From assembly GCA_039964455.1 (NCBI GenBank), contig JBDVXK010000024.1, forward strand, positions 306,309 through 370,308: 64,000 nucleotides of DNA, read 5' to 3'. Positions 43,331-52,374 of this stretch are shown in pieces (position 1 is the first letter of the stretch; each line of letters begins with the position of its first letter). The position numbers and the translations under genes were made by a program. The notes under the pieces are model-generated. The model saw only the letters and a program-made list of their open reading frames with translations. It had not been told where the DNA came from and made no database searches. Source of the DNA: CALJFL01 sp039964455. Lineage in GTDB: Bacteria > Pseudomonadota > Gammaproteobacteria > Pseudomonadales > Halieaceae.

Positions 43331-45364
43331 ATGCAAAATCCATTACTCGAATATCATGAACTTCCCCCCTTTTCCTCGATAAAGCCGGAGCATGCAGAGC
43401 CTGCGGTAAGACAGCTGATTGAACGCAACAAAAAGGCTATCGATGACTTACTTGCCGCTACCGACCAACACTCGTGGGACAGCCTTTTACAGCCGATCGA
43501 GGAAATGGACGACGATCTGGCGCGCTGTTTCTCGCCGGTGGGTCACCTCAACAGTACGCTCAACAGTGACGAGCTACGCGAGGCTTACAACAACTGCCTG
43601 CCACTGCTGTCAGAGTATTCAACCTGGATGGGCCAGCATGAGGCGCTGTTCAAGGCCTACCAGAGCATTGCCGAAGGGCCAGACTTTTCAAACCTGGAGC
43701 AAGCCCAGCGCACGGCCATTGAGCATGCACTCAGAGACTTCTGGCTCGCCGGCGTCGCTCTCCCGGCGGCGCAGAAGCAGCGTTACGGCGAATTAAAGGC
43801 CCGCCTGTCAGAGCTGGGCAGTCAATTTGGCGAACATGTGCTGGACGCCACCAACGCCTGGTCGAAGCAACTGCCCAAAGAGGCTCTGCCCGGGCTACCG
43901 GAGACCGCCCTGGCCAGCGCTCGCGAGGCAGCACGACAGGCGGGTGTTGAGGGGTGCCTGATCAACCTGAACTTCCCCTCCTATCAACCGGTACTCACCT
44001 ACTGCGACGATGCCAGTTTGCGCGAGGAGGTCTACACGGCCAACTGCACCCGCGCATCAGCGGAAGGCCCCCATGCCGGCCAATGGGATAACACCCCCAT
44101 CATTGAAGAAATCATGAGCTTGCGTCTGGAGCTGGCCACTCTACTGGGCTTTACCAACTACTCGGAATTATCGTTGGCCACCAAGATGGCCGAAACACCC
44201 GATGAGGTTCTGGATTTCCTCAATCAATTGGCCGAGAGATCGCAACCGCAGGCCCGACAAGAGTGGCAGGAGCTGCAGCAGTTCGCCAATGAGCACCATC
44301 AGAAAGAGACTCTTGAATCCTGGGATGTCGCCTACTACGCGGAAAAATTGCGCCAGCACAAATACCAGATTTCGCAGGAAGAAATCCGCCCCTACCTGCC
44401 GGTTCACCGGGTGTTGGCCGGCCTCTTTGAAGTGGTAAACCGACTGTATGATGTTGAGGTCCGCGAGCTCACTGACTTCGACAGCTATCATCCGGACGCA
44501 CGGCTGTTTGAGGTATTACAAGGCAAGGAGGTCATCGCGCGTTTTTACCTGGACCTCTATGCCCGCGCCAAAAAGCGCGGTGGTGCCTGGATGGACGATT
44601 GCCGTGTAAGGCGCTGGCGGGAAGGCTCCCTGCAAATACCTGTCGCCTATCTCGTCTGTAATTTCACCCCACCGGTTGGGGAAGAGCCCTCACTACTGAC
44701 TGAGCAGGAGTTAACAACCCTGTTCCACGAGTTCGGCCACGGCCTGCATCATATGCTCACACAACAGACGGTTGCCTCGGTATCGGGCATCAACGGGGTG
44801 GCCTGGGACGCGGTGGAACTACCCAGTCAATTCCTGGAAAACTGGTGCTGGGAAGAGGAGGCGCTGGCATTCATTTCAGGCCATCACGAAACCAGTGAGC
44901 CACTACCGGCCGAGTTATTACAGCGAATGTTGGCCGCAAAGAATTTTCAGTCCGGCATGATGATGATGCGACAAATTGAGTTTTCGCTATTCGATTTTCG
45001 ACTGCACAAGGAATGGGGTACGGACTCTGTCGCATCGGTGCAGAGCTTACTGGATGAAGTACGCGCGGCAGTGGCAGTACACGTTCCGCCAGATTATAAC
45101 CGTTTTCAAAATGGCTTCAGCCACATTTTTGGTGGCGGCTACGCCGCGGGCTATTACAGCTACAAGTGGGCCGAAGTCCTGTCCTCGGACGCGTTCTCCC
45201 GATTCGAGGAAGAAGGGATTTTCAATCGACAGACCGGCATTGATTTCCGCCGGTGTATTTTGGAATGCGGCGGCTCTCAGCCGCCTATGGAAGCGTTTGT
45301 CGCCTTCAGGGGGCGCAAGCCAGACATCGAGCCACTGCTAAGACACAGCGGCATCGCTGCCTGA
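43331..45364 (+). CDS. prlC: oligopeptidase A (M3 zinc metallopeptidase)
   Basis: 677-residue cytoplasmic peptidase that degrades signal-peptide fragments and oligopeptides. The zinc site is LFHEFGHGLHHML (HExGH) near residue 470, and the downstream Glu lies in the FLENWCWEEEAL region. N-terminus NPLLEYHELPPFSSIKPEHAEPA aligns with E. coli OpdA, which fixes the start at 43331 rather than 23 codons upstream. Length matches OpdA (680). The ribosome-binding site is weak. It may share functions with SppA, also in this window, in clearing signal peptides. Confidence 0.94.
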   Translation: MQNPLLEYHELPPFSSIKPEHAEPAVRQLIERNKKAIDDLLAATDQHSWDSLLQPIEEMDDDLARCFSPVGHLNSTLNSDELREAYNNCLPLLSEYSTWMGQHEALFKAYQSIAEGPDFSNLEQAQRTAIEHALRDFWLAGVALPAAQKQRYGELKARLSELGSQFGEHVLDATNAWSKQLPKEALPGLPETALASAREAARQAGVEGCLINLNFPSYQPVLTYCDDASLREEVYTANCTRASAEGPHAGQWDNTPIIEEIMSLRLELATLLGFTNYSELSLATKMAETPDEVLDFLNQLAERSQPQARQEWQELQQFANEHHQKETLESWDVAYYAEKLRQHKYQISQEEIRPYLPVHRVLAGLFEVVNRLYDVEVRELTDFDSYHPDARLFEVLQGKEVIARFYLDLYARAKKRGGAWMDDCRVRRWREGSLQIPVAYLVCNFTPPVGEEPSLLTEQELTTLFHEFGHGLHHMLTQQTVASVSGINGVAWDAVELPSQFLENWCWEEEALAFISGHHETSEPLPAELLQRMLAAKNFQSGMMMMRQIEFSLFDFRLHKEWGTDSVASVQSLLDEVRAAVAVHVPPDYNRFQNGFSHIFGGGYAAGYYSYKWAEVLSSDAFSRFEEEGIFNRQTGIDFRRCILECGGSQPPMEAFVAFRGRKPDIEPLLRHSGIAA

Positions 45365-45368
45365 TAAA

Positions 45369-45393
45369 AAGCGAAGACTTCTAGTCTTCGCTT
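45369..45393. terminator. bidirectional hairpin terminator between prlC and aqpZ
   Basis: Perfect 10-bp stem AAGCGAAGAC/GTCTTCGCTT with a five-base loop; on the minus strand it runs into a T tract. The aqpZ stop codon (45381-45383) lies inside the hairpin. Confidence 0.8.
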
Positions 45394-46073
45394 CCCAACC
45401 ACTTGTAAACAACACCGGCGAGCACGGCGCCAACAATTGGGGCCACCCAAAACAGCCACAACTGGTTGATTGCCCAGCCACCTTCAATCAGTGCAACACC
45501 GGTGCTGCGCGCCGGATTGACCGAGGTGTTTGTTACCGGAATGCTGATCAGGTGAATCAGTGTCAGGCCCAGGCCGATGGCAATCGGGGCGAAGCCCGCG
45601 GGAGCTCTGCCGTCTGTGGCACCCAGGATAATGATCAGGAACATAAAGGTCATGACGACTTCCGTCACCAATGCCGCGACCATGCTGTACCCGCCGGGAG
45701 AATGCTCACCAAAGCCATTGGAAGCAAATCCTGCCGTCTCAAACCCAGCCTGGCCACTGGCAATCACGTAGAGTACCAACGCACCGGCAATACCACCCAA
45801 CACCTGGGCAACAATATAAGGGAGCAGCTCGCTAGAAGAGAAACGCCCCCCTATCATCAGACCCACTGAAACTGCCGGGTTAAGGTGACAGCCAGAGATA
45901 TGACCAATCGCGAAGGCCATGGTTAATACCGTCAGGCCAAAGGCCAGCGACACACCAAGCAGGCCAATACCCACATCGGGAAACGCCGCCGCCAATACGG
46001 CACTGCCGCAGCCACCCAGAACCAACCAGAACGTGCCAATAAACTCGGCACCGAGTTTTTTACTCATAGACAT
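45381..46073 (-). CDS. aqpZ: aquaporin Z
   Basis: 230-residue water channel of the MIP family with six membrane helices and both NPA motifs: HLNPAVSVG (first, near 60-68) and SVNPARSTG (second, near 182-190). The selectivity-filter Arg follows the second NPA (NPARS), and FIGTFWLVLGGCGSAVLAA at the N-terminus matches AqpZ. Two ATGs six bases apart are possible. The terminator hairpin overlaps the last codons. Single-gene transcript. Confidence 0.95.
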   Translation of the reverse strand: MSMSKKLGAEFIGTFWLVLGGCGSAVLAAAFPDVGIGLLGVSLAFGLTVLTMAFAIGHISGCHLNPAVSVGLMIGGRFSSSELLPYIVAQVLGGIAGALVLYVIASGQAGFETAGFASNGFGEHSPGGYSMVAALVTEVVMTFMFLIIILGATDGRAPAGFAPIAIGLGLTLIHLISIPVTNTSVNPARSTGVALIEGGWAINQLWLFWVAPIVGAVLAGVVYKWLGSED

Positions 46074-46167
46074 AATTCCCTACCCTCGCGGTTATCATTA
46101 TTTTCCGTCCATTGAAGTTAAGACGGAGTTCTAGAATAGGACGAATAATGAATACTTAACAGCGCTT

Positions 46168-46650
46168 TTAACCCGCTCTCCACAGAGCACAGCCTTTTTG
46201 CCCCGGGCCAGATGCCACACAGAGCTCAATCTCCCGTAAATCTTCACCATTAGAAGCTGCAACCAACTGCTGCAGCAAATAATGTGAAAACTCCTCCACG
46301 GTCGCATTGGTGATGGGCAAAACCAGCGTATCTTTCTTCAAAAACTGCATGGTGTCCTGCGCAAAGGTAACCTGATGATAATCGCCCGCATCAGTAATTT
46401 TCTGAAACGGCGAATCAGCCGCCAGAACCATATACTCATCAAGGCCATCACACAGCGCCTTCAGCCGCTTCTTATACACGTTGTAGTCAGCAGAAAATCC
46501 GTTATCGCCCATGGGCGCGACGATTCGCGCGGAGACTGAATAGTTATGCCCATGCAGACGCTCACGTTCTGTCGCTGAAAATATAGTGAAGTGCGCCGCA
46601 GAAAATTTATGTGCTTCTTTATCGATATACAGTGTGGTCAAGCGTTCCAT
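46168..46650 (-). CDS. 6-pyruvoyl-tetrahydropterin-synthase-family enzyme, PTPS-III-like
   Basis: 160 residues from an ATG with GGGA six bases upstream (46650; an earlier TTG is weaker). The fold motifs FSAAHF (His20) and RLHGHNYS (His33, His35) give the zinc site. The catalytic Cys of QueD (C-x3-HGH) is absent and Glu30 sits three residues before HGH, the pattern of PTPS-III enzymes that make 6-hydroxymethyl-dihydropterin for folate. The C-terminal ET of QueD is replaced by a SGPGQKG segment. It could supply folate (instead of FolB), a queuosine intermediate or another pterin. Confidence 0.7.
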   Translation of the reverse strand: MERLTTLYIDKEAHKFSAAHFTIFSATERERLHGHNYSVSARIVAPMGDNGFSADYNVYKKRLKALCDGLDEYMVLAADSPFQKITDAGDYHQVTFAQDTMQFLKKDTLVLPITNATVEEFSHYLLQQLVAASNGEDLREIELCVASGPGQKGCALWRAG

Positions 46651-46727
46651 TCGGATTCCCAAGCATGGTTAATCCAGTCATTGTCACGATTGCCGGCTAT
46701 ACAGGCAAGTACTCTGCCTGAAATCGT

Positions 46728-47243
46728 TCACTCCTCCCAATCGCGATAGAGAATATGAGCGGGCTCGCTGTCAGTCTTGTGTTTCTGCGCCTGATCACCC
46801 AGCCACTCAAACCATTCACCCCACGAAGGTTGTGACTGCTCTTCCCTGAGGTCCTGCTGCCAACGCCGTAACTTGATGCTCATCACCGCGACAATACCCC
46901 CAGCCAGGTCAAGGACCAGGTCCAGTGGCGCAATGCGTTTGAACACCAGCAATCCCATGGTCTCGAAGGAGGTAACTACAGTGATGGCCGCGGCAATATA
47001 GTCGTCACCAAGCGCTCGCATCTCCTCGAGAGTGATATCGTCTGGCAGCGATTGAAGCTTGCCCAGCGCACGAGCCAGGTCGCGGCTGTAAAAGGTCTGG
47101 GCCAGATTAATGGCCACCGCATCGCGCTGCTGGACACGAAAGTTTCGCAATTGAAACCAACCCACGATCAGACCAGTGATAATACTACCCGCCCCTACGA
47201 TTTCAGCGATCGCCGCCCAGGTACTGAGCGAAATTCCGGTCAT
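46728..47243 (-). CDS. uncharacterised membrane-anchored protein
   Basis: 171 residues from the ATG at 47243 with AGGAG nine bases upstream. One N-terminal membrane helix (about 9-31, ISLSTWAAIAEIVGAGSIIT and onward) is followed by a cytoplasmic helical part (RVQQRDAVAINLAQTFYSRDLARAL) and a second hydrophobic stretch near 115-130 (LDLVLDLAGGIVAV). The C-terminus is charged and tryptophan-rich. The layout resembles DUF4760-type proteins, but I cannot assign it firmly. Single gene, divergent from an SDR. Confidence 0.6.
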   Translation of the reverse strand: MTGISLSTWAAIAEIVGAGSIITGLIVGWFQLRNFRVQQRDAVAINLAQTFYSRDLARALGKLQSLPDDITLEEMRALGDDYIAAAITVVTSFETMGLLVFKRIAPLDLVLDLAGGIVAVMSIKLRRWQQDLREEQSQPSWGEWFEWLGDQAQKHKTDSEPAHILYRDWEE

Positions 47244-47400
47244 CCAAAACACTCCTGCGTATGCGCCTGCATTCCTAGTGTAGACCAGAGCCCGCCGGAC
47301 AGTGCAACTTGGCAGGGGCTCCCGCCGCTGGTAGGTTATGATCCTCGTCGTCGTATATAAAGCTGCGACCCCGGAACTAGCAAACAACAGGACGGAACAC

Positions 47401-48102
47401 ATGAAAGTAGCCATCATCACAGGCGCCAGCGTCGGCATCGGTCAGGCCGCGGCCCAGCTGTTTCTCGATGATGATTTTACGGTGTACAACCTCTCTCGCA
47501 GAGAGTGCCCGCTGCCTGGCGTTCAGAATATTAGCTGTGACCTGGCATCCGAGGCCTCTGTCTCGGCAGCCACCACCACGCTGGCAGACGCCATTGCCGG
47601 TAGTGAGTCAGTCAGCATCGTGTATAACGCCAGCCAGATGCGCAAAGACAGTGTCGACGACTGTGCTAGCGAGGCCATGCGAGCAGTGCTGGAGACCAAC
47701 GTCGTGGCGATCAACAGTATCAATCAGGCGTTGATAGCGCAGTTGCCGCCGACTTCAAGCATCCTGTACATCGGCTCTACCCTGTCTGAAAAGGCAGTGG
47801 GCGGCTCTTTCAGTTATGTCACCTCAAAACACGCCCAGCTGGGCATGATGCGCGCCACCTGCCAGGATCTGATGGGCCGGGGCGTACACACAGCGCTGAT
47901 ATGCCCGGGTTTCACAGATACGGAGATGCTACGCACTCATATCGGTAATGATCCCGAGATTGTGCAGGCCATAGGCGCGATGAACAGTTTCGGCCGGCTC
48001 ATTGAGCCCGGCGAAATTGCCGAGCTAATACATTGGTCACACAATAACCCGGTCATCAATGGCGCGGTGCTCCACGCCAACCTGGGTCAAAAGGAGGCCT
48101 GA
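47401..48102 (+). CDS. short-chain dehydrogenase/reductase
   Basis: 233-residue SDR. IITGASVGIGQAAA near the N-terminus, SILYIGSTLSEKAVGG carrying the catalytic Ser near 120, and SYVTSKHAQ with Tyr and Lys near 139-147 are present. It has the short C-terminus of reductive SDRs and no assignable substrate. The ATG at 47401 is preceded by AGGACGGAAC. It is followed after three bases by the queuosine-precursor transporter gene, whose AAGGAGG lies within the SDR's last codons, so they are cotranscribed. Confidence 0.85.
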   Translation: MKVAIITGASVGIGQAAAQLFLDDDFTVYNLSRRECPLPGVQNISCDLASEASVSAATTTLADAIAGSESVSIVYNASQMRKDSVDDCASEAMRAVLETNVVAINSINQALIAQLPPTSSILYIGSTLSEKAVGGSFSYVTSKHAQLGMMRATCQDLMGRGVHTALICPGFTDTEMLRTHIGNDPEIVQAIGAMNSFGRLIEPGEIAELIHWSHNNPVINGAVLHANLGQKEA

Positions 48103-48105
48103 GCA

Positions 48106-48891
48106 GTGTCGCCACATGATCTCATCTGGGACAGGCGGGAACGGGTTTTCCTGATCCTTGCAGGAACATTTCTATGCGCCATGACACTGCTTAATGTCAT
48201 TGGTATCACCCGCTTCATCCATCTGGGCCCCATGGCACTGGCTGTGGGAGTGCTGCCCTACCCCCTGACCTTCCTGTGCACAGACCTGATATGCGAACTC
48301 TACGGGAAAGCCAGGGCCAATTTCCTGGTGACCGTGGGGCTGGGGCTCAACTTTTTGATCCTCTTTGTTCTGTTCCTGGGCAATGCCATTCCCGCCGTAC
48401 CCCATGAAAACATGCCTCCCTGGCAAATCCTGCAATTGGCCCAGCCGGTAGCGCTTCCCAATGGGGACATCGTGGAAACCAGTATTGGCCTCTACCAGTT
48501 GATTTACGCGACCACATCAGGGGCAGTATTTGCCTCTATGCTGGCTTATATCGCGGCGCAATACTGTGACGTCCAGCTATTTCATTTCTGGAAACGTGTC
48601 ACCAAGGGCAAATACCTGTGGGTGCGCAACAATTTCAGCACCCTGATGAGCCAGATGGTTGATTCGGTGATGGTCATTGCGGTGACCTTCGGGGCCGCAT
48701 TTATGCGCGGGGATATGGCATTCAAGACTTTACTGATACTCATAGGCAGTAACTATCTGTTTAAGGCGACGGTAGCATTACTGGATACAGGGCCTTTTTA
48801 CCTGGGCGTGCATTACCTGCGCAAGTACCTGCATCTCGCCCCCAACGAAATTGCTGCACCCGGGGGCGTCGCTGGTAACAACCAGGCCTGA
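48106..48891 (+). CDS. yhhQ: queuosine precursor transporter (YhhQ family)
   Basis: 261-residue membrane protein with six helices that imports preQ0/preQ1, precursors of the tRNA base queuosine. Family block GVLPYPLTFLCTDLICELYG near 41-60 and WVRNNFSTLMSQMVDS near 175-190 are clear. It starts with GTG; AAGGAGG lies eight bases upstream. A pterin enzyme of the PTPS superfamily is 1.5 kb away on the other strand, but no other queuosine gene is in the window. Confidence 0.88.
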   Translation: MSPHDLIWDRRERVFLILAGTFLCAMTLLNVIGITRFIHLGPMALAVGVLPYPLTFLCTDLICELYGKARANFLVTVGLGLNFLILFVLFLGNAIPAVPHENMPPWQILQLAQPVALPNGDIVETSIGLYQLIYATTSGAVFASMLAYIAAQYCDVQLFHFWKRVTKGKYLWVRNNFSTLMSQMVDSVMVIAVTFGAAFMRGDMAFKTLLILIGSNYLFKATVALLDTGPFYLGVHYLRKYLHLAPNEIAAPGGVAGNNQA

Positions 48892-48925
48892 TTGCACCTG
48901 AATTGATAGTAACTGGCCAAAAGGC

Positions 48926-50068
48926 ATGATCGATAGCAAGCTACCAAAAGTCGGCACCACGATCTTTACCCGCATGTCCGCGCTGGCAGCTGACAGCGGG
49001 GCGATTAACCTGTCGCAAGGATTTCCCGATTTCGACGCGCCGTCCGGGCTGGTCGAAGCGCTGGGCAAGCACGCTACTGCGGGCCATAACCAGTATGCGC
49101 CCATGGCCGGGCTGCCGGCCCTCAGGGAGCAAATAAGCCTGCAACTCAAACTTCACCGCAAGGTCGATTGCTATCCCGAGACTGAGATCACTGTGGTACC
49201 CGGGGCCACCGAGGGTATTTTCTGTGCAGTCATGGCTGCAGTAAAACCGGGAGACGAGGTCATTGTCTTCGATCCTGTTTATGACAGCTACGAGCCGGCG
49301 ATAGAACTGGCCGGTGGCCGCGCAATACACCTACCGCTGTCCGCACCTGACTTTCGCATCGATTGGCAGCGTGTGCGTGATGCAGTAACGCACAAGACAC
49401 GCATGATCATGATTAACTCGCCTCATAACCCCTGTGGCTCGGTACTCACAATTCAGGACCTGCAAACGCTGGAAGAAATCGCCAGCACGCACGATCTGCT
49501 GATAAGTAGCGACGAGGTCTATGAGCACCTGGTATTCGACGACGCCCAGCACCACAGTGTTTTACAGTTTCCGGAATTGCGCAGCCGCAGCTTCGCGCAC
49601 TTTTCTTTTGGCAAAACTTTCAGTGTGACGGGCTGGAAAACAGGCTATTGCGTGGCACCACCGGCACTGACCGCCGAGCTGCGCAAGGTCCATCAGTATG
49701 TGGCTTTCGTCGCTGTCACCCCCGTACAGTGGGCGCTTGCGGATTTCATGCAGGCGCAGCCCGACTACCCCGCTTCGCTCGCACAGTTTTACCAGGGCAA
49801 AAGAGATCTTTTTTGTGAAGCGCTGAACGACTCACGATTCACCTTTACACCAAGCACGGGCAGTTACTTTCAACTGGTGGACTACAGTGCAATCAGCAAC
49901 GAAAAAGATGTGACCCTGGCCGAGCAGTGGACCAAAGAACACCGTGTCGCATCCATCCCTATTTCGGTGTTCTATGAACACCCCCCTGAGCAGCACTACC
50001 TGCGCTTCTGCTTCGCCAAAAGCGACGAGGTGCTGCTACAGGCAGCGGAGGTTTTATGCAGGATTTAG
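48926..50068 (+). CDS. methionine/aromatic aminotransferase, YbdL type (PLP)
   Basis: 380-residue fold type I aminotransferase. NLSQGFPDFDAP near 30-41, GHNQYAPMAGLPALRE near 53-68, SPHNPCGSVL with the PLP Asn, DEVYEHLVF, and SFGKTFSVTGWKTGY with the PLP Lys are all clear. The set is characteristic of YbdL/KAT-like enzymes using glutamine, methionine or kynurenine. It overlaps the omega-amidase gene by 13 bases. The two would drive glutamine transamination by removing alpha-ketoglutaramate, as in methionine salvage. Confidence 0.9.
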   Translation: MIDSKLPKVGTTIFTRMSALAADSGAINLSQGFPDFDAPSGLVEALGKHATAGHNQYAPMAGLPALREQISLQLKLHRKVDCYPETEITVVPGATEGIFCAVMAAVKPGDEVIVFDPVYDSYEPAIELAGGRAIHLPLSAPDFRIDWQRVRDAVTHKTRMIMINSPHNPCGSVLTIQDLQTLEEIASTHDLLISSDEVYEHLVFDDAQHHSVLQFPELRSRSFAHFSFGKTFSVTGWKTGYCVAPPALTAELRKVHQYVAFVAVTPVQWALADFMQAQPDYPASLAQFYQGKRDLFCEALNDSRFTFTPSTGSYFQLVDYSAISNEKDVTLAEQWTKEHRVASIPISVFYEHPPEQHYLRFCFAKSDEVLLQAAEVLCRI

Positions 50069-50826
50069 ATGCCAGCCTGATCCAGTGCCAACTCGCGTGG
50101 GAAAACCCCGAAGACAACCGCCAACAGTTTGATGACATTATTGCTGCGCTGCCCCAGCCCACGGACCTGGTGGTGCTGCCGGAAATGTTTACCACAGGCT
50201 TCTCAATGAATGCGCTGGCCAACGCCGAGGAGCCTGGCGGTGCTACCGAACAATGGCTGAGCGACGTTGCCCGGAGACAGAACTGTGCAGTAACCGGCAG
50301 CATCGCGGTCAGGGTTGGCGAGCAGGTTTTTAACCGTATGCTATTTGCCACACCAGAGGGTGTGCAGATTTACGACAAGCGACATCTGTTCAGGATGGCC
50401 GGCGAGCACAAGCGCTACGCCCAGGGCAACGAGCGCGTTGTAGTCGAATGGCGCGACTGGAAAATCAATCTGCAGGTCTGTTACGACTTGCGGTTTCCCG
50501 TATTCAGCCGCAACCGCGACGACTACGATATGCTGATATACGTGGCCAACTGGCCGGCGCCAAGGGCGATGCACTGGCGCGCATTGTTGCTCGCCCGAGC
50601 GATAGAAAATCAGGCCGCGGTGATTGGCGTCAACAGAATAGGCAGCGATGCCAACGGCCTGCAGTATGTTGGCGATAGCCTGGCAATCGGTCCCGACGGC
50701 AAGATGCTGGCAGATATGCGCAACGAGGATCGCGTGGCACAGGTTCGTTTCAAGGCTGAGCAACTGCTGGATTACAGGAAGAAGTTCCCCTGCCACATGG
50801 ACGCCGACGCATTTTCCCTGAGCTGA
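50056..50826 (+). CDS. yafV: omega-amidase YafV (nitrilase superfamily)
   Basis: 256-residue C-N hydrolase hydrolysing alpha-ketoglutaramate or ketosuccinamate. The catalytic triad is visible: Glu in VLPEMFTTGFSMN (near 40), Lys in IYDKRHLF (near 109), and Cys in LQVCYDLRFPVF (near 142). It begins within the 3' end of the aminotransferase with GGAGG four bases upstream, so the pair is translationally coupled. The pairing matches the glutamine transaminase-omega-amidase route. Confidence 0.9.
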   Translation: MQDLDASLIQCQLAWENPEDNRQQFDDIIAALPQPTDLVVLPEMFTTGFSMNALANAEEPGGATEQWLSDVARRQNCAVTGSIAVRVGEQVFNRMLFATPEGVQIYDKRHLFRMAGEHKRYAQGNERVVVEWRDWKINLQVCYDLRFPVFSRNRDDYDMLIYVANWPAPRAMHWRALLLARAIENQAAVIGVNRIGSDANGLQYVGDSLAIGPDGKMLADMRNEDRVAQVRFKAEQLLDYRKKFPCHMDADAFSLS

Positions 50827-50841
50827 CTGAGGCCAACCACA

Positions 50842-51639
50842 ATGAAGCAGAACTACGGCCCATGGGCTTTTATCGCCGGTGGCTCAGAAGGCATAGGCGC
50901 GGAAATTTGTCAGCGCTTGGCTGGCAGCGGCATCAACATTTACCTTGTAGCCCGCAACGAGGGCGCGCTCAATGCCCAACGTGATCAGCTGCAGGCCAGC
51001 TTTCCGGTAGAGGTGCGGGCGGCAACAATAGACCTCAGCCAACCGCAAGCGGTTGATGAGGTTAAAACCCTGACGGCAGGCCTGGACGTAGGTTTCTATG
51101 CGCATGTGGCCAGCACTGCCACACTGGGCCCCTATCTGGAGGCCAGCGCAGAGCAACACCGAAAGGCCCTGCAGGTTAACGTGATCTCAGCGCATGAATT
51201 GACTTACCACTTTGCCGGGCTTATGAAGGCTCGCGGCAGCGGCGGCATCATGCTGTGCAGCTCGATGGCGTCCTTGTCGGCATTCCCCTATAACGGCCAG
51301 TACGCGGCAAACAAAGCCTATATACGCCTGCTGGGCGAGGCATTGTGGTATGAGCTGGCGGAATATGGTGTGGACGCACTCAGCCTCGTTATCAGCGAGG
51401 TATCTACACCCGCACTGCTGCGCTCCGGATCGGAATTACAAGGCGGGGATAAAACACTGACACCGCAGGCCGTTGTCGAGGAAGCCTTCGATGCGCTGGG
51501 CAAACAGCCCAGCCTTATCACCGGAAGGCGCAATCGACTCACCGCGTTCATCGCCCGCCACTTTATTCCTCAGAAGAAGATGATGAAAATTCTCGCCGGG
51601 GAAATCACCCGCTATAGAGATGCGCCGGATGTGCATTAG
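50842..51639 (+). CDS. short-chain dehydrogenase/reductase
   Basis: 265-residue SDR of the DltE/hydroxysteroid-17-beta-dehydrogenase-like type. The glycine motif is GGSEGIGAEI, the structural motif is altered to VASTATLGP, Ser lies in MLCSSMASLSAFP, and YAANKAYIR carries the catalytic Tyr and Lys. ARNEGALN after beta-2 suggests NADPH. The C-terminal 30 residues (RLTAFIARHFIPQKKMMKIL) are basic and amphipathic and may touch the membrane. It follows yafV by 15 bases and is probably in the same operon. Confidence 0.85.
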   Translation: MKQNYGPWAFIAGGSEGIGAEICQRLAGSGINIYLVARNEGALNAQRDQLQASFPVEVRAATIDLSQPQAVDEVKTLTAGLDVGFYAHVASTATLGPYLEASAEQHRKALQVNVISAHELTYHFAGLMKARGSGGIMLCSSMASLSAFPYNGQYAANKAYIRLLGEALWYELAEYGVDALSLVISEVSTPALLRSGSELQGGDKTLTPQAVVEEAFDALGKQPSLITGRRNRLTAFIARHFIPQKKMMKILAGEITRYRDAPDVH

Positions 51640-51670
51640 TCGTCCATGCGGACGGGTGCTGCGGTTTGCT

Positions 51671-52372
51671 CTACCAACCCAGGGTGGCTTTCACAAAGGG
51701 TATCGACAAAGAACGTTGCTGGGCCAATGAAGCCTTGTCCAAGGTGTCGAGTAAACCAAGCAGGCTATCCATCGACCTGGTCGCGCGGCTGACGATGTAG
51801 CTGGCAACCTCGGGCGCCAATGAGAGGCCTCGCCTTGAAGCGCGAAACACAATCAGCTGCTCCCTTTGCTCGTCGGTAACCGTTGGCAGTCGATAGACAA
51901 TGCCCCAGCCTAACCGCGAGCGCAGGTCCGCCAAGTCCACTTTCAAGGCTCGTGGCGCAGCGTCGGCACTGACCAGCAAACGGCACTGGTTCTCGCGGGC
52001 TCGGTTGAACAGATGAAACAACTCGCTCTCCCACTCGGCCTGCCCCAGCACTGCCTGAAGGTCATCCAGGCACACCAGTTTCAGGGTTTCTATACTTTGC
52101 AGAATATCCGCGGGCGGGTAAGACTGAAGTTCGGCCAGCGGCAGATATTGGGCCTCGGCCCCGGCGAGATGACAGGCCGCCTGCAACAGATGGGTGCGGC
52201 CACTATCAGCGGGGCCATGCACATAAATAATCGGCTCGCCCTCGGGTGACAGCTGTCCCTGAAGGGATTGCAGCAACAGTTCACTGGTACCCAGGGGAAG
52301 GTAATTCTCTAAGGTGGCGTCATCCCGCAGGTGCACATTGAGTGCCAGCTGCCGCCCTGTATGGCCAGTCAC
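51671..52372 (-). CDS. hda: DnaA regulatory inactivator Hda
   Basis: 233-residue AAA+ protein that, bound to the DNA-loaded beta clamp, hydrolyses ATP on DnaA to stop re-initiation. QLALNV near the N-terminus is the clamp-binding motif, HGPADSGRTHLLQA the Walker A with Arg in place of Lys, VCLDDLQAV the Walker B, and RLGWG the sensor region. The GTG at 52372 has CGGAGA seven bases upstream; a TTG two codons earlier has no room for it. It is cotranscribed with DUF2066 and the PerM-like gene. Confidence 0.92.
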   Translation of the reverse strand: MTGHTGRQLALNVHLRDDATLENYLPLGTSELLLQSLQGQLSPEGEPIIYVHGPADSGRTHLLQAACHLAGAEAQYLPLAELQSYPPADILQSIETLKLVCLDDLQAVLGQAEWESELFHLFNRARENQCRLLVSADAAPRALKVDLADLRSRLGWGIVYRLPTVTDEQREQLIVFRASRRGLSLAPEVASYIVSRATRSMDSLLGLLDTLDKASLAQQRSLSIPFVKATLGW

Positions 52373-52374
52373 GG

